Of a stretch of DNA of 64,000 bases, positions 20,744 through 31,404 are shown piece by piece. The notes beneath the pieces are model-generated. The model had not been told where the DNA came from. It worked only from the letters and a program-made list of their open reading frames with translations, and searched no databases. The position numbers and the translations under genes were made by a program. The stretch covers positions 36,703,744-36,767,743 of the forward strand of contig OW804096.1 of the NCBI GenBank assembly GCA_942159475.1, written 5' to 3'. The stretch comes from Sthenelais limicola (Eukaryota; Annelida; Polychaeta; Phyllodocida; Sigalionidae). The number at the start of each line of letters is the position of its first letter. Position 1 is the stretch's first letter.

Positions 20744-23700
20744 GCCACTGATAAAGGAAAGGGAAGAACATCCTGCCGAGTACTTTGCCAATAACCTTAG
20801 GGAAATCAGTGCCATGTGCATTGGGAAAACCTCCATCACACAAAAGAGACAAAAATGCCCCTGGTTCAATGAGCGATGCCAGGAGGCCAGGAGGGAAAGA
20901 AGAAAGGCCCTCCGTAAATTCAGGAAGACCATCACACCTGAAAATATGCACAGTTACCTCAACACTAGAGCCATCACAAAGCAGACTTTCAAGCAGGAGA
21001 GGAGAGAATCATTCCACACCTATGTGGGTTCACTCTCCAAATCCACTCCTATGCGAAAAGTATTCCAACAGATTCGGAAGCTTAACGGGGACCCTCCACC
21101 TACAGTACGTCATCTTCAGGATGGACCTGTAAAGGTGGAGACCCCTAAGGAAATTGCAGACACCATGGCTGAGCAATTCAGGAAGGTGTCATCTAGTGAC
21201 AACTGCTCAGACCAGTTCCTGAGTCATAAAACTAAATGTGAGAGACAGAAGCTCAACTTTGAATCCCGTAATGAGGAAAGCTACAACAAGCCTTTCACCA
21301 AGGATGAGTTGCAGCATGCGCTCTCACAGGCAAAAGACTCCTGCCCTGGACCAGATGACATCCATTACCAGATGTTGAAACACTTACCAGAGGAAACCAT
21401 GCACCTTCTTCTGGAGGTGTACAATGACATCTGGGTCACCGGAAATTATCCACCATTGTGGTCAGAGGCAATAGTTGTGCCAATTCCTAAACCAGGAAAA
21501 AACCCAACGTTGGCCTCTAGCTACCGTCCAATAGCCATGACCAGTTGTATGGCCAAAACAATGGAAAGATTGGTGAACAACAGGCTAGTCTACTTTCTTG
21601 AATCGAAAGGGCACCTTTCAGTTCACCAATCCGGATTTCGTCGAGGACGCAGCACAACAGATCACCTAGTGAGCCTGGAGAGCTGGATCCGAGATGGGTT
21701 TGCTAACAAAGAACATGTGGTCAGTGTCTTCTTTGACCTGGAGAAGGCATATGATACCACCTGGAGGTATGGGATCATGAGAGACATTCACAAGCTGGGT
21801 TTGAGAGGAAGACTGACTGGATTTATTGGAAACTTCCTGACGGATAGATCTTTCCAAGTCCGCCTAGGGTCAGTCCTCTCCGAAAGTGAAGAGCAGGAAA
21901 TGGGTGTACCCCAAGGCTGTATCCTCTCAGTGACCCTCTTCAGTGTTAAGATCAACAGCATCACTAAACAACTTCAACCTAGTGTTGAATGCTGCTTGTA
22001 TGTGGATGATTTTGTCATCTGCTACAAGGGCACCCACATGCGAACAATTGAACGCATACTACAGCAGACTCTGACAAGACTAGCTGAGTGGAGCACCAAC
22101 AATGGCTTCAAATTCTCAGCAGAGAAAACTTGTGTTGTGCATTTCTGCCGAAGGCGAGGGTGCAAAGAGGAGCCAACACTATATCTCCAAGGAAAAAATC
22201 TGGTAGTCCAGGAGGAGGTAAAATTCCTTGGCGTGGTATTTGACAGGATTCTTTCCTTCAAACCACACATTGAATACCTCCGGAGGAAATGCCAGAAGGC
22301 AATGAACCTGCTGAAGGTCCTCAGTCACCCCAACTGGGGTTGTAACAAAGAGACCTTGCTGACATTGTACAAAATGTATATCCAATCAAGGTTAGACTAT
22401 GGATCTATGGTGTATGCCTCTGCTCCAAGGTCTTACCTGGACAGACTTAAGCCCATTCAGAACCAGGGACTGAGACTTTGTCTTGGAGCCTTACGTACAA
22501 CTCCTGCACCAAGCCTTCATATTGAAGCTGGTATACCACCTCTGGAGTTTCGCCGGGAAAAGCTCACACTGCAATACACTATACGTGTCAGAGCTAACCC
22601 CAAAAATCCAGCCCACAAACTCATATTTGACAACAAGAACACTGTGTATCGGGAGAAGCCAAATGCCATCAAGCCAATGGCAGTGACAGCAAGGTCTTTA
22701 TTCCGAGAAGCTGGTGTACCAATGAAAAGAGTAATGACTGAAAAACCACCAGAGACTCCACCATGGGAACAAAAATTACCCCTGGTTATCCTGGACCTTG
22801 ACACAAACAAGAAAACTGAGACTCCTGTGCATGTATTTGAAAAACAATACAGTGAAATCAGGACACAGTTTGAAAGCCATACAGCCATTTTCACCGATGG
22901 TTCCAAAGATGGTAGTCGTGTTGGATTTGCCGTGCATACACCATTTGGGAACTTGAAGAAGGCTCTCCACAAGGAAAGCAGCATCTACACTGCTGAAGGA
23001 AAAGCACTGCTTAAGGCACTTGAATGGGTACAGGTCTCACGGATGAAGAAATTCATCATATTCTCAGACTCGCACCCATGTCTAGAAGCTGTGACCAACC
23101 TTTATCCTAAGAACCCAATCATACAAGCAATTCAAGAGACATACACTGAAAACAAAACACTGGACAAAGAAGTGGTGTTGTGCTGGGTGCCAAGCCACAT
23201 TGGAATAGAAGGAAATGAGGCAGCAGACATTGCAGCCAAAAATGCATTGAGGCGCCCTGTTGGGGCTGACCAAATGCCATACACAGACATTGTACCTGTG
23301 ACGCAGGCACATGTCAAACGTAGCTGGCAGCGCACATGGAATGGTGTTAACAGTAACAAGCTGCGAGCAATCACACCATCAATCACACCAAAATTCAAAG
23401 ATGATAACCTGACAAGACCCGAACAGGTGATACTGACCCGTCTTCGTACCGGTCACACCAAACTGACTCACAGGCACCTTCTAAAAGGTGAAGTGGCTCC
23501 TGTATGTCAGACATGCAACACTCAACTGAGTGTAGAGCATCTCTTAATACATTGTCAGGCAACCAAGAGAAACAGAATAAAATTCCTGCAAAATCGCAGG
23601 ACACTGCAGAGTATTTTCCGGGAATCTAGGAACAAAAATATTCTTGATTTCCTACGGGAAACCAAATTGTACGACAAAATTTAGGTAACCTAAATGAAGC

Positions 23701-23833
23701 CTGACTTCGTCAGGCCAAACCCTGTTTCATGAAATAGGGAATTTCACAGAATAAAATAATAAAACCACAGTATATCTGCTAACTTTTAATTACTATTAGC
23801 GGAGGTGAAACTAACCAAACCAAACCAAACCAA
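20744..23833 (+). mobile_element. Family A LINE copy A3
   Basis: Perfect 12-bp duplication tctttcctcttg at 20732-20743 and 23834-23845, inside SINE S2. 5' truncated just after the endonuclease, (AAACC)n tail. Almost identical to A2. Confidence 0.95.
20745..23684 (+). CDS. Family A RT/RNase H frame in A3
   Basis: An open frame of about 980 codons from the truncation point to TAG at 23684, without an internal stop. It has the RT boxes (FFDLEKAYDTTW; GVPQGC; YVDD), RNase H Asp-Glu-Asp and the C-terminal Cys-His knuckle as in A2. The endonuclease is missing. Only scattered single-residue changes separate it from A2. Confidence 0.92.
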   Translation, partial: PLIKEREEHPAEYFANNLREISAMCIGKTSITQKRQKCPWFNERCQEARRERRKALRKFRKTITPENMHSYLNTRAITKQTFKQERRESFHTYVGSLSKSTPMRKVFQQIRKLNGDPPPTVRHLQDGPVKVETPKEIADTMAEQFRKVSSSDNCSDQFLSHKTKCERQKLNFESRNEESYNKPFTKDELQHALSQAKDSCPGPDDIHYQMLKHLPEETMHLLLEVYNDIWVTGNYPPLWSEAIVVPIPKPGKNPTLASSYRPIAMTSCMAKTMERLVNNRLVYFLESKGHLSVHQSGFRRGRSTTDHLVSLESWIRDGFANKEHVVSVFFDLEKAYDTTWRYGIMRDIHKLGLRGRLTGFIGNFLTDRSFQVRLGSVLSESEEQEMGVPQGCILSVTLFSVKINSITKQLQPSVECCLYVDDFVICYKGTHMRTIERILQQTLTRLAEWSTNNGFKFSAEKTCVVHFCRRRGCKEEPTLYLQGKNLVVQEEVKFLGVVFDRILSFKPHIEYLRRKCQKAMNLLKVLSHPNWGCNKETLLTLYKMYIQSRLDYGSMVYASAPRSYLDRLKPIQNQGLRLCLGALRTTPAPSLHIEAGIPPLEFRREKLTLQYTIRVRANPKNPAHKLIFDNKNTVYREKPNAIKPMAVTARSLFREAGVPMKRVMTEKPPETPPWEQKLPLVILDLDTNKKTETPVHVFEKQYSEIRTQFESHTAIFTDGSKDGSRVGFAVHTPFGNLKKALHKESSIYTAEGKALLKALEWVQVSRMKKFIIFSDSHPCLEAVTNLYPKNPIIQAIQETYTENKTLDKEVVLCWVPSHIGIEGNEAADIAAKNALRRPVGADQMPYTDIVPVTQAHVKRSWQRTWNGVNSNKLRAITPSITPKFKDDNLTRPEQVILTRLRTGHTKLTHRHLLKGEVAPVCQTCNTQLSVEHLLIHCQATKRNRIKFLQNRRTLQSIFRESRNKNILDFLRETKLYDKI

Positions 23834-24099
23834 TCTTTCCTCTTGTCTCTCTCTCCCTTCTTCTCTGTCTCTATTTCCTCGGTATGATCATAAACTGCCT
23901 CCCTCTCAGCTCTCCCGCCCTTGATAGAACATATGAAATGTGTTGATAAGGGCGTAAAGCAACCAGTCTCACTCACTCACTCTCTATGATTATACAAAAT
24001 CCTGGCATTATAGAAGTTAGAGAGGTAACTATACTTGCCATGGAAACCTATGCCCCCGTTGTCAACTGGAATGTGGGACACATCTACAGGTCGACATCC

Positions 24100-24660
24100 C
24101 ATTGGTAAATTATGTAGGTCAAATGACGTGTACAAACAATCGCCCAGAACTAAATGTCCAAGTACAAGGTCGGCCTGATGTTTATTTAGTCGCAATAATT
24201 CATGGCAGTCCCTCGTCATTTGATAATCCTTGATTGCTTTCATCAGGGGTATATCGGTTAAAACATAATGCGCACCCAGATTTGCTTCTAATGTCCCGTG
24301 ATTTATTGAGAATAAATTTCTTCTTGTCAGGCGAGTCTAGTTTGATGTAGATGGCCCTTGTTTTGCCCTTATGTACAAATCCGACCCTGTAAGCCTGGGT
24401 AATTTCCTGAGTTATTTGTTTTGTACCTTCAACCGTACAATTTTTTCTTCTGGTATCCCCTCAATAATGAGATGTGTGGTCCCGTCTGTTTTTAAGTTAG
24501 TGGGTAAGTTACGTTTTTTATCGCTTGAGAAATCGGTCATCTCGTTATTGAGTACATTGAGTCTTGCTAGGACTGCATCGTATTTATCACCCAGTTGTAT
24601 TAATCCAGCATTTGTACTCTGCAAACCCCTTCTAATATCAAGTATTTAGGCGTTGATAGC
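24100..24660 (-). pseudogene. RRM/CTD module of C2 ORF1
   Basis: Coiled-coil-like 'LGDKYDAVLARLNVLNNEM', then RRM 'GTTHLIIEGIPEEKIV', a frame break near 24412, 'ITQAYRVGFVHKGKTRAIYI' and 'FILNKSRDIRSKSGC', then the CTD 'MTRDCHELLRLNK'. These match the C1 module at 187-821 in order. Several stops are present. Confidence 0.6.
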
Positions 24661-24681
24661 TTCCTCCAGTGTTGACAAAGA

Positions 24682-25479
24682 TTAAGACGATGGTTCAACA
24701 TTTCCAGAACTGGCGAGATCATCTACCGGTGCTTCCTCATCCCCAGTGTCAGATCTGACAGTTACAGGGTCATTGAGTGCACCGTCATGATCCATTTCCA
24801 TTGAGTCCATTACCATTTTTTGGTCCGGTTTAATCGTCTGGTGAAAAAATATCTGGCCTAGCATGTAATCTTCAATCTTATGAATTTCGTCATTCTTTGA
24901 TTTTAACTCCTCCCTAATATTATAGTATTGTCTTTCATTCCATGCTAGAGTGTTAGAGATTTTTCGAGTGAGTGATTTGAAATGGATTTCCTCCGGTAAT
25001 ATAACGTTCTAGAGGGCTTTGAATTTCAAGTTCTCTTCGAGCATTCTATTAAAATCTAGCTTCTCCATAACCTGTGCTGCGATCTGATCAATAATTAATG
25101 GGTCCCGATTCATGGATCTGGTCAAATTACAATTTTTGTCAGCAAGTTTAGGCTGGAATTTCACTTGATTCTCAACTAAGTATTCACAGTCCTCATCGTT
25201 GTCGTCGATAAACTCTATACTGTCATTGTGTTGTTCATTTTGGAGATCTGATTGAATCAGCTCCCAGTCTCCGACTTCTGCTTTATTATTGAATAGTTCA
25301 CTTTGTTCACTTTGTTTATCAGAATCTCCTACCTCTAAATTCTTCTCAGATTTGATGGATCTGGTGGTGAGGAAGATGTCCAGCAGTAGGCTCCCCGAGC
25401 TAGCAGCCATGACATGACTGGGCTCGTTGATCGGAAGATCAGAAAATTCAAAATCCGGAACAACAGAATAAGATGACAT
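24682..25479 (-). pseudogene. Acidic N-terminal region of C2 ORF1
   Basis: From ATG at 25479 a 156-codon acidic, low-complexity frame ('IEFIDDNDEDCEYLVENQ'), a stop, then 'LAWNERQYYNIREELKSKND' and an Asp/Glu-rich stretch to 24682. It is not recognised as a domain; probably the disordered or coiled N-terminus of the ORF1 protein, and the probable translation start. Confidence 0.45.
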
Positions 25480-25754
25480 AATGCTACAATATAAATGGTC
25501 AATGTGTGACCACTATATATTCACAAATGGAAATGTCCACTTTTCTGTCCTTGTACGATCTTTCTTTCCTTATTTTTCTCTCCTGATTACCTCCTGTTCC
25601 TGATTACCTCCTGTTACAATGGAGGAGGATAGGCTTGATCTTCATGTCTGAAGAATTCATACAGATCCCCATTCCATGTCTGTGATACAGTCTGGAGAAA
25701 AGGGAACAGTCACACCTCAGGGATGCAACCTGCTTCTGCAAATTTGATTTTTCC

Positions 25755-26176
25755 CTAACAGGACGGTGACTGAAGTGAAAGAGATTGTTTCTCAGGCTGT
25801 GTTATTTTGTTTGACTGGTTGACAAGGTGCTCAGTTGACCGATAGGAAAACCGATGGGTTGTCTTCTGTACAGTGAAATTTCCATTTAGGAATTGCTCAT
25901 ACACAATGGGATGGTTTCCTTGCGAAGCAAGTCTCGCAAATGAATTGACATCCATCTTGGATAGTTAGTGTGTCCAAGGGTGAAGAACCAAGGCACAAGT
26001 TTGGTCAGGGCCTGAATATACAGGTGTAGGTTTGCCTCTCTTATTAATTGCATAAATTTCGATATCTGGTGCTCCAAATGGAAAATGGTATACCAGAACA
26101 GAAAGTGTGGAGCCGCTGCTATTCTGTCCTCACAGCAGTCTTCTATCTGCATCAGGTTATGTCCCTCATACTCCAT
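25755..26176 (-). pseudogene. Fragment of a TE-associated invertebrate ORF ('NYxRW...FxVQKT' type)
   Basis: 'FLFWYTIFHLEHQISKFMQ', 'VPWFFTLGHTNYPRWMSIHL', a frameshift near 25930, then 'YEQFLNGNFTVQKTTHRFS'. I recall this pattern (FALDHxNYARW, HxRD, F-VQKT--FS) from large uncharacterised proteins repeated in mollusc and cnidarian genomes. Function unknown. Broken and partial. Confidence 0.45.
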
Positions 26177-26325
26177 ACAATATTCACCATATGCCCTCTG
26201 TAGCAGAACATACAGTCTGCTTGCAGTAATATATATGCTGTACCGTTTGGACAGTGTACCGATTGATTAACACTTCTCTTTACAGTTTAATTGCCCTGAA
26301 TTTACTTATTCCATTTTTTTTAGTG

Positions 26326-26638
26326 ATGTCATAAAGTTGAGTTCATAAATGTTCATTAGGTCATATTGTCAGCCATCGTTATTGAGATTGAGTTATATAT
26401 ACTACAGGGACCGCTTAGCGGAGCACCTATTTGCTGTACCCATTTCTAATCATCTATGTTATATGTATACGCACAATATGTCATAAAGTTGAGTTCATAA
26501 ATGTTCATTGGGTCATATTGTCAGCCATCGTTAATGAGATTGAGTTATATATACTATAGGGACCGCTTAGCGGAGCACCTATTTGCTATACCCATTTCCA
26601 ATCATCTAAGTTATATGTATACACACAATACACACAAT
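26326..26638. repeat. Two tandem copies of a ~152-bp unit
   Basis: Unit 1 (26326-26477) and unit 2 (26478-26638) share 'gtcataaagttgagttcata' and the short palindrome 'ccgcttagcgg'. Few differences, so a fairly recent duplication. Confidence 0.9.
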
Positions 26639-26644
26639 ATGTTA

Positions 26645-27060
26645 TTAATTCTGAATTGTATATTTGGTTACTCTTCTCGGCGACAAATGGAATTTCTCTA
26701 TCTGCTTGGCCCATTCCTTAATCACAGTGTCATTGGGATGAATCCCATCGGGGATCTTACATAGTAGGTGCATAAGCGATCCTTTATGGAATGTATGGAC
26801 TTTGCTGATTAGGTAAATATGAGTTATGCCACGACGCTCATGAAGCATTCTGATATTTTCGTTGATTGTCCAGATGACATTGTTCAACATGTCTTGGTAT
26901 GGGGAGATAGCCGTCTGCTTTTTTGCCCATGCTAGTTCACAACCGATTAAGCCACCAATCGCGATATTGCAGTAGTTTTGCTCATTTTTTAGTATTTCTA
27001 ATGCATTTTCATATCTTTCATCCATAAACCTTGCTAGTGGACCTTCTTCCTTAAATTGTA
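26645..27060 (-). pseudogene. SGNH hydrolase C-terminal fragment of another LINE ORF1
   Basis: Minus-strand reading: 'FKEEGPLARFMDERYENALE', 'IAIGGLIGCELAWAKK', 'RGITHIYLISKVHTFHK' and 'IPDGIHPNDTVIKEWAKQI' with the DGxH block. It aligns with the C1 SGNH (about 4130-4490) in order and spacing. Block I is missing; a truncated element. Confidence 0.65.
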
Positions 27061-27370
27061 TAAACTCTATATCATTATTTATTTATGTATCCAATGCCAA
27101 TCAGCAAAGAGGGCCAAATACATCATCAATAAACGTAAATTGCCGACAGTGGTCCTGCTATTCACCAATATGTCTGCTTACAAGCTATGTCTGCTTACAA
27201 GCTATGTAAGAGTGGAACTGACTGTCTTGTGTGGGTAAATTTTGACGATGATCACTATAATGCTGCATAAGTACTCTTGAGACTATAATGTTTCTGCTTT
27301 TTGAGGGAAAACATCTTTAGTTTCCTATTTGGTGTTTTGGCTTTAAGTAATATAACAAAAGTCGTAATTA

Positions 27371-27560
27371 TCTAATACCACTGGGTATATCATACATCCC
27401 TGGCATACACTCTGGGTCACCTCTATGCCCCCAGGGCACCATTCATCATATGATCTATACAAAGATTATAGTAGACTGTCTATAACTGAATACACTCTGG
27501 GGCAGCAAACATCCCAGGCTTTATTACAGTCTTCTCACTCTCTCTCTCTCTGTGACGCAC
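27371..27560. repeat. Dispersed repeat with 'tcatacatcc' and 'ctatgccccc' (part 1)
   Basis: Contains 'gtcacctctatgcccccagg', found again at 33594. Together with 28497-28706 and 33593-33740 it looks like one repeat field split by the RTE fragment, SINE S3 and LINE B. Confidence 0.55.
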
Positions 27561-27659
27561 AAAGTGCGCATGCACATGGCGCCCTAGTTTTATATAGTGC
27601 AATATGTTTTGCGGATTCTGTTGTTATGTTCTTAGTGCTGAGGTCTTTCTGTAGTACAG

Positions 27660-28305
27660 ACAGCTGCCCGCCTTTTCACTTTTTTACTTTCCTAAGTGCC
27701 TCCTCTAGGGCAATCTTAGCTGGTGCTTTCTCTGGTAGTCTTATTACATGACCGTACCACCTTATTCTTCTCTTCTTTATTACATTACTCCCTTTTTCTT
27801 GCTTGATCTTGTTATATAGGTCTTCACTAGATATTTTCTTTGGCCATCTGATGTTGATGGCGTTTCGGAGTAGTCTTCGTTGGAATGAATCAATCTTATT
27901 TTCTGTCTTCTTGGTTGATGTCAACAGCTCGGCATTGTAGAAGAAAATGCTTTCCGAGTAGGCCTTGAAGACCCTCATTTTCGTTTTTACATTTAACTTG
28001 TTGTTTTGGAATATGTGTTCATGTTTTCTCATTGCGTTTTACATCCTCTCCAGTGTATAGGAGGCTTCCCAGGATTTTGCATTTTTTCCAGTCTTCTGAT
28101 CCTTCTTTCGTCACTATATATTCTTCCGTCTTTGCTTAATTTAATTTTAATCCCCTTTTAGCTTTGGTATGACATCTTTCTTTTCTGTTTCGATTTTATA
28201 TTTGTTGTTGCATGCTGCCCATCCTATGTCATTGGCATATTTTGGTCTTATTATAGTGCCATACTCTGGTGTTATGCTGTAGGTGTGATCCCTTAGCTCC
28301 GGTGG
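27660..28305 (-). pseudogene. RTE-like LINE RT 3' fragment
   Basis: 'YLPPELRDHTYSITPEYG' and 'RPKYANDIGWA' (a YADD box with Asn for the first Asp), 'EEYIVTKEGSEDWKKCKILG', then 'MRVFKAYSESIFFYNAELLT', 'LLRNAINIRWPKKISSEDLY' and 'RIRWYGHVIRLPE'. The last part matches the thumb and tail of the RTE-type 'endonuclease-reverse transcriptase' proteins seen in many invertebrates. 5' truncated at the SINE S3 side; frame broken near 28035. Confidence 0.7.
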
Positions 28306-28312
28306 CAGATAA

Positions 28313-28491
28313 GGTCCTGGGAATGACCATAAAGTGCCTTTCTGTCTCTTCTCTGTCTCTCTCTCCCTTATTATCTATCTCTTTTTCCTGGGTATGATAA
28401 TAAACTGCCTCCCTCTCAGCTCTCCCGCCCTTGATACAACACTTCAAAGTGTTGATAAGGGCGTAAAGCCACCAATCTCACTCACTCACTC
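28313..28491 (+). mobile_element. SINE S3
   Basis: Typical full-length copy with hairpin and CACT tail. No convincing target duplication (at most 'ataa'). Confidence 0.85.
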
Positions 28492-28496
28492 ATAAA

Positions 28497-28706
28497 TAGA
28501 CTGTCAACTATAAGCATACCTGCACATCATACATCCATCACATCATACATCCTATCATACCTATGCCCCAGGATATATCATACATCTCTGGCTATATTGA
28601 AAGTAGCTTGTGTAAGTATAAGTGACATCATACATCCTATCATACCTATGCCCCAGGATATATCATACATCTCTGGCTATATTGAAAGTAGCTTGTGTAA
28701 GTATAA
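28497..28706. repeat. Direct ~85-bp duplication in the 'tcatacatcc' repeat field
   Basis: Two nearly identical copies (about 28541-28625 and 28627-28706) containing 'cctatgccccaggatatatc' and 'gaaagtagcttgtgtaagta'. LINE B begins at the right border. Confidence 0.85.
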
Positions 28707-29617
28707 GTACATTCCTTCCTCAAAGAATCTGCTGCCACCTTCAAAGGCTATAACTGTTATCATAGACTTGGCCCTGTTGCAGACCGCGCCTCAGGCGGAT
28801 CCTCTGTCCTTGTCAGATGTGACCTGTGCCACAGCCAGGTCTATTTAAATACACACCTCCAAGCAATAGCAGTCAGAATAACCCTACATAAATCCCTCAC
28901 ACTCTGTTCACTGTATCTACCACCTAATACAGACCCCACAAACAAGGAACTTGCTGATTTGGCAAACCAGCTGCCCCCACCCTTCATTATAATGGGTGAT
29001 TTTAATGCCCACAACCCTCTGTGGGGAGATGATAAGCTTGATGGCAGAGGCAACACTATTGAGAGCTTTATTCAAAATCAGCCCTTATGTCTCTTAAACG
29101 ATGGCTCCAAGACCTATCTCCACCCTGGGCTAGGTGCCTCCACTGCGATTGACTTGACGCTCGCTTCTCCCGATCTGTTGGTAGACCTCTCCTGGCAGGT
29201 GCTTGATGACCTCCATGGGAGCGATCACTCCTAATCTTTAATCAAATCTGGGATACTGGTAACATTCCACAGCACTGGAAGGAAGCAACCATCATACCAG
29301 TCCCAAAACCAGGCAAAGATCATAGTGATCCATCAAATTACAGGCCCATTGCACTGACAAGTTGCCTTTGTAAAACCATGGAGAGGATAATAAATGACAG
29401 TCTTGTCTGGCTACTGGAGTCTGAAGACCTTATTTCAGACTTCCAATGTGGCTTCAGACATGGTAGGAGCACCCTTGACCACCTCACCAAACTCGAAGAA
29501 ATGGTGAGAAGCTCCTTCATCAAGAAGGAACATGTGGTTGCCGTCTTCTTTGATCTGGAGAAGGCTTATGACACCACATGGAAGCATGGCATCATGAAGG
29601 ACCTGCACAATATGGGA

Positions 29618-31404
29618 GCGAACAATTGAACGCATACTACAGCAGACTCTGACAAGACTAGCTGAGTGGAGCACCAACAACGGCTTCAAATTCTCAGCAG
29701 AGAAAACTTGTGCTGTGCATTTCTGCCGAAGGCGAGGGTGCAAAGAGGAGCCAACACTATATCTCCAAGGAAAAAATCTGGAAGTCCAGGAGGAGGTAAA
29801 ATTCCTTGGCGTGGTATTTGACAGGATTCTTTCCTTCAAACCACACATTGAATACCTCCGGAGGAAATGCCAGAAGGCAATGAACCTGCTGAAGGTCCTC
29901 AGTCACCCCAACTGGGGTTGTAACAAAGAGACCTTGCTGACATTGTACAAAATGTATATCCAATCAAGGTTAGACTATGGATCTATGGTGTATGCCTCTG
30001 CTCCAAGGTCTTACCTGGACAGACTTAAGCCCATTCAGAACCAGGGACTGAGACTTTGTCTTGGAGCCTTACGTACAACTCCTGCACCAAGCCTTCATAT
30101 TGAAGCTGGTATACCACCTCTGGAGTTTCGCCGGGAAAAGCTCACACTGCAATACACTATAAGTGTCAGAGCTAACCCCAAGAATCCAGCCCACAAACTC
30201 ATATTTGACAACAAGAACACTGTGTATCGGGAGAAGCCAAATGCCATAAAGCCAATGGCAGTGACAGCAAGGTCTTTATTCCGAGAAGCTGGTGTACCAA
30301 TGAAAAGAGTAATGACTGAAAAACCACCAGAGACTCCACCATGGGAACAAAAATTACCCCTGGTTATCCTGGACCTTGACACAAACAAGAAAACTGAGAC
30401 TCCTGTGCATGTATTTGAAAAACAATACAGTGAAATCAGGACACAGTTTGAGAGCCATACAGCCATTTTCACTGATGGTTCCAAAGATGGTAGTCGTGTT
30501 GGATTTGCCGTGCATACACCATTTGGGAACTTGAAGAAGGCTCTCCACAAGGAAAGCAGCATCTACACTGCTGAAGGAAAAGCACTGCTTAAGGCACTTG
30601 AATGGGTACAGGTCTCATGGATGAAGAAATTCATCATATTCTCAGACTCGCACCCATGTCTAGAAGCTGTGACCAACCTTTATCCTAAGAACCCAATCAT
30701 ACAAGCAATTCAAGAGACATACACTGAAAACAAAACACTGGACAAAGAAGTGGTGTTGTGCTGGGTGCCAAGCCACATTGGAATAGAAGGAAATGAGGCA
30801 GCAGACATTGCAGCCAAAAATGCATTGAGGCGCCCTGTTGGGGCTGACCAAATGCCATACACAGACATTGTACCTGTGGCGCAGGCACATTTCAAACGTA
30901 GCTGGCAGCACACATGGAATGGTGTTAATAGTAACAAGCTGTGAGCAATCACACCATCAATCACACCAAAATTCAAAGATGACAAGACCCGAACAGGTGA
31001 TACTGACCCGTCTTCGTACCGGTCACACCAAACTGACTCACAGGCACCTTCTAAAAGGTGAAGTGGCTCCTGTATGTCAGACATGCAACACTGAACTGAG
31101 TGTAGAGCATCTCTTAATACATTGTCAGGCAACCAAGAGAAACAGAATAAAATTCCTGCAAAATCGCAGGACACTGCAGAGTATTTTCCGGGAATCTGGA
31201 AACAAAAATATTCTTGATTTCCTACGGGAAACCAAATTGTACGACAAAATTTAGGTATCCTAAATGAAGCCTGACTTCGTCAGGCCAAACCCTGTTTCAT
31301 GAAATAGGGAATTTCACAGAATAAAATAATAAAACCACAGTATATCTGCTAACTTTTAATTACTATTAGTGGAGGTGAAACTAACCAAACCAAACCAAAC
31401 CAAA
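29618..31404 (+). mobile_element. Family A LINE copy A4 inside LINE B
   Basis: Flanked by the 11-bp duplication acaatatggga at 29607-29617 and 31405-31415. 5' truncated just after the YVDD region. Its frame has TGA at 30942-30944 (CGA in the other copies) and a small deletion near 30980. RNase H residues and the (AAACC)n tail are kept. Confidence 0.93.

Larger units (their letters stand above)
20698..23978 (+). mobile_element. SINE S2, split by LINE A3
   Basis: The 5' part (20698-20743) and the 3' part (23846-23978) are one SINE of the 'CCTGGGTAAGACC' family. Flanked by the near-perfect duplication actctctataatt (20685-20697) and actctctatgatt (23979-23991). Inserted in the NADAR part of C2. 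Confidence 0.9.
20570..24250 (-). pseudogene. NADAR domain of C2 ORF1 (split by SINE S2 and LINE A3)
   Basis: First piece (about 24120-23979): CTD end 'VLGDCLYTSFDLHNLPMGCR', then 'GFHGKYSYLSNFYNARI' (G-F and S-N-F-Y blocks). Second piece (20685-20570): 'REFPTSEHAYQYQKVCF' (the canonical SSEHxYQxxK block) and 'EAIEVLKK'. The two join across the SINE insertion. The later NADAR blocks are lost in the deletion. Residues differ widely from the C1 copy but motif order and the junction to the CTD are the same, so the fusion is ancestral rather than accidental. Confidence 0.75.
20006..25479 (-). mobile_element. Family C LINE copy C2, internally deleted, with nested SINE and LINE
   Basis: On the minus strand: an acidic N-terminal region (25479-24682), RRM-CTD (about 24624-24100), NADAR (24060-23980 and 20685-20570), then directly an RT C-terminal tail (20560-20458), a C-rich 3' UTR, AATAAA (complement 20027-20032) and a poly(A) run (20006-20020). 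SGNH, EN and most of the RT are absent, so it is a half-LINE. SINE S2 (with A3 inside) is inserted within the NADAR coding part and accounts for the large span. Orientation and domain order match C1. Confidence 0.75.

Noticed and set aside
28597..28848. Plus-strand 83-codon ORF across the duplication
   Set aside because: Lies partly in the tandem duplication and partly over the LINE B endonuclease in another frame; no domain.
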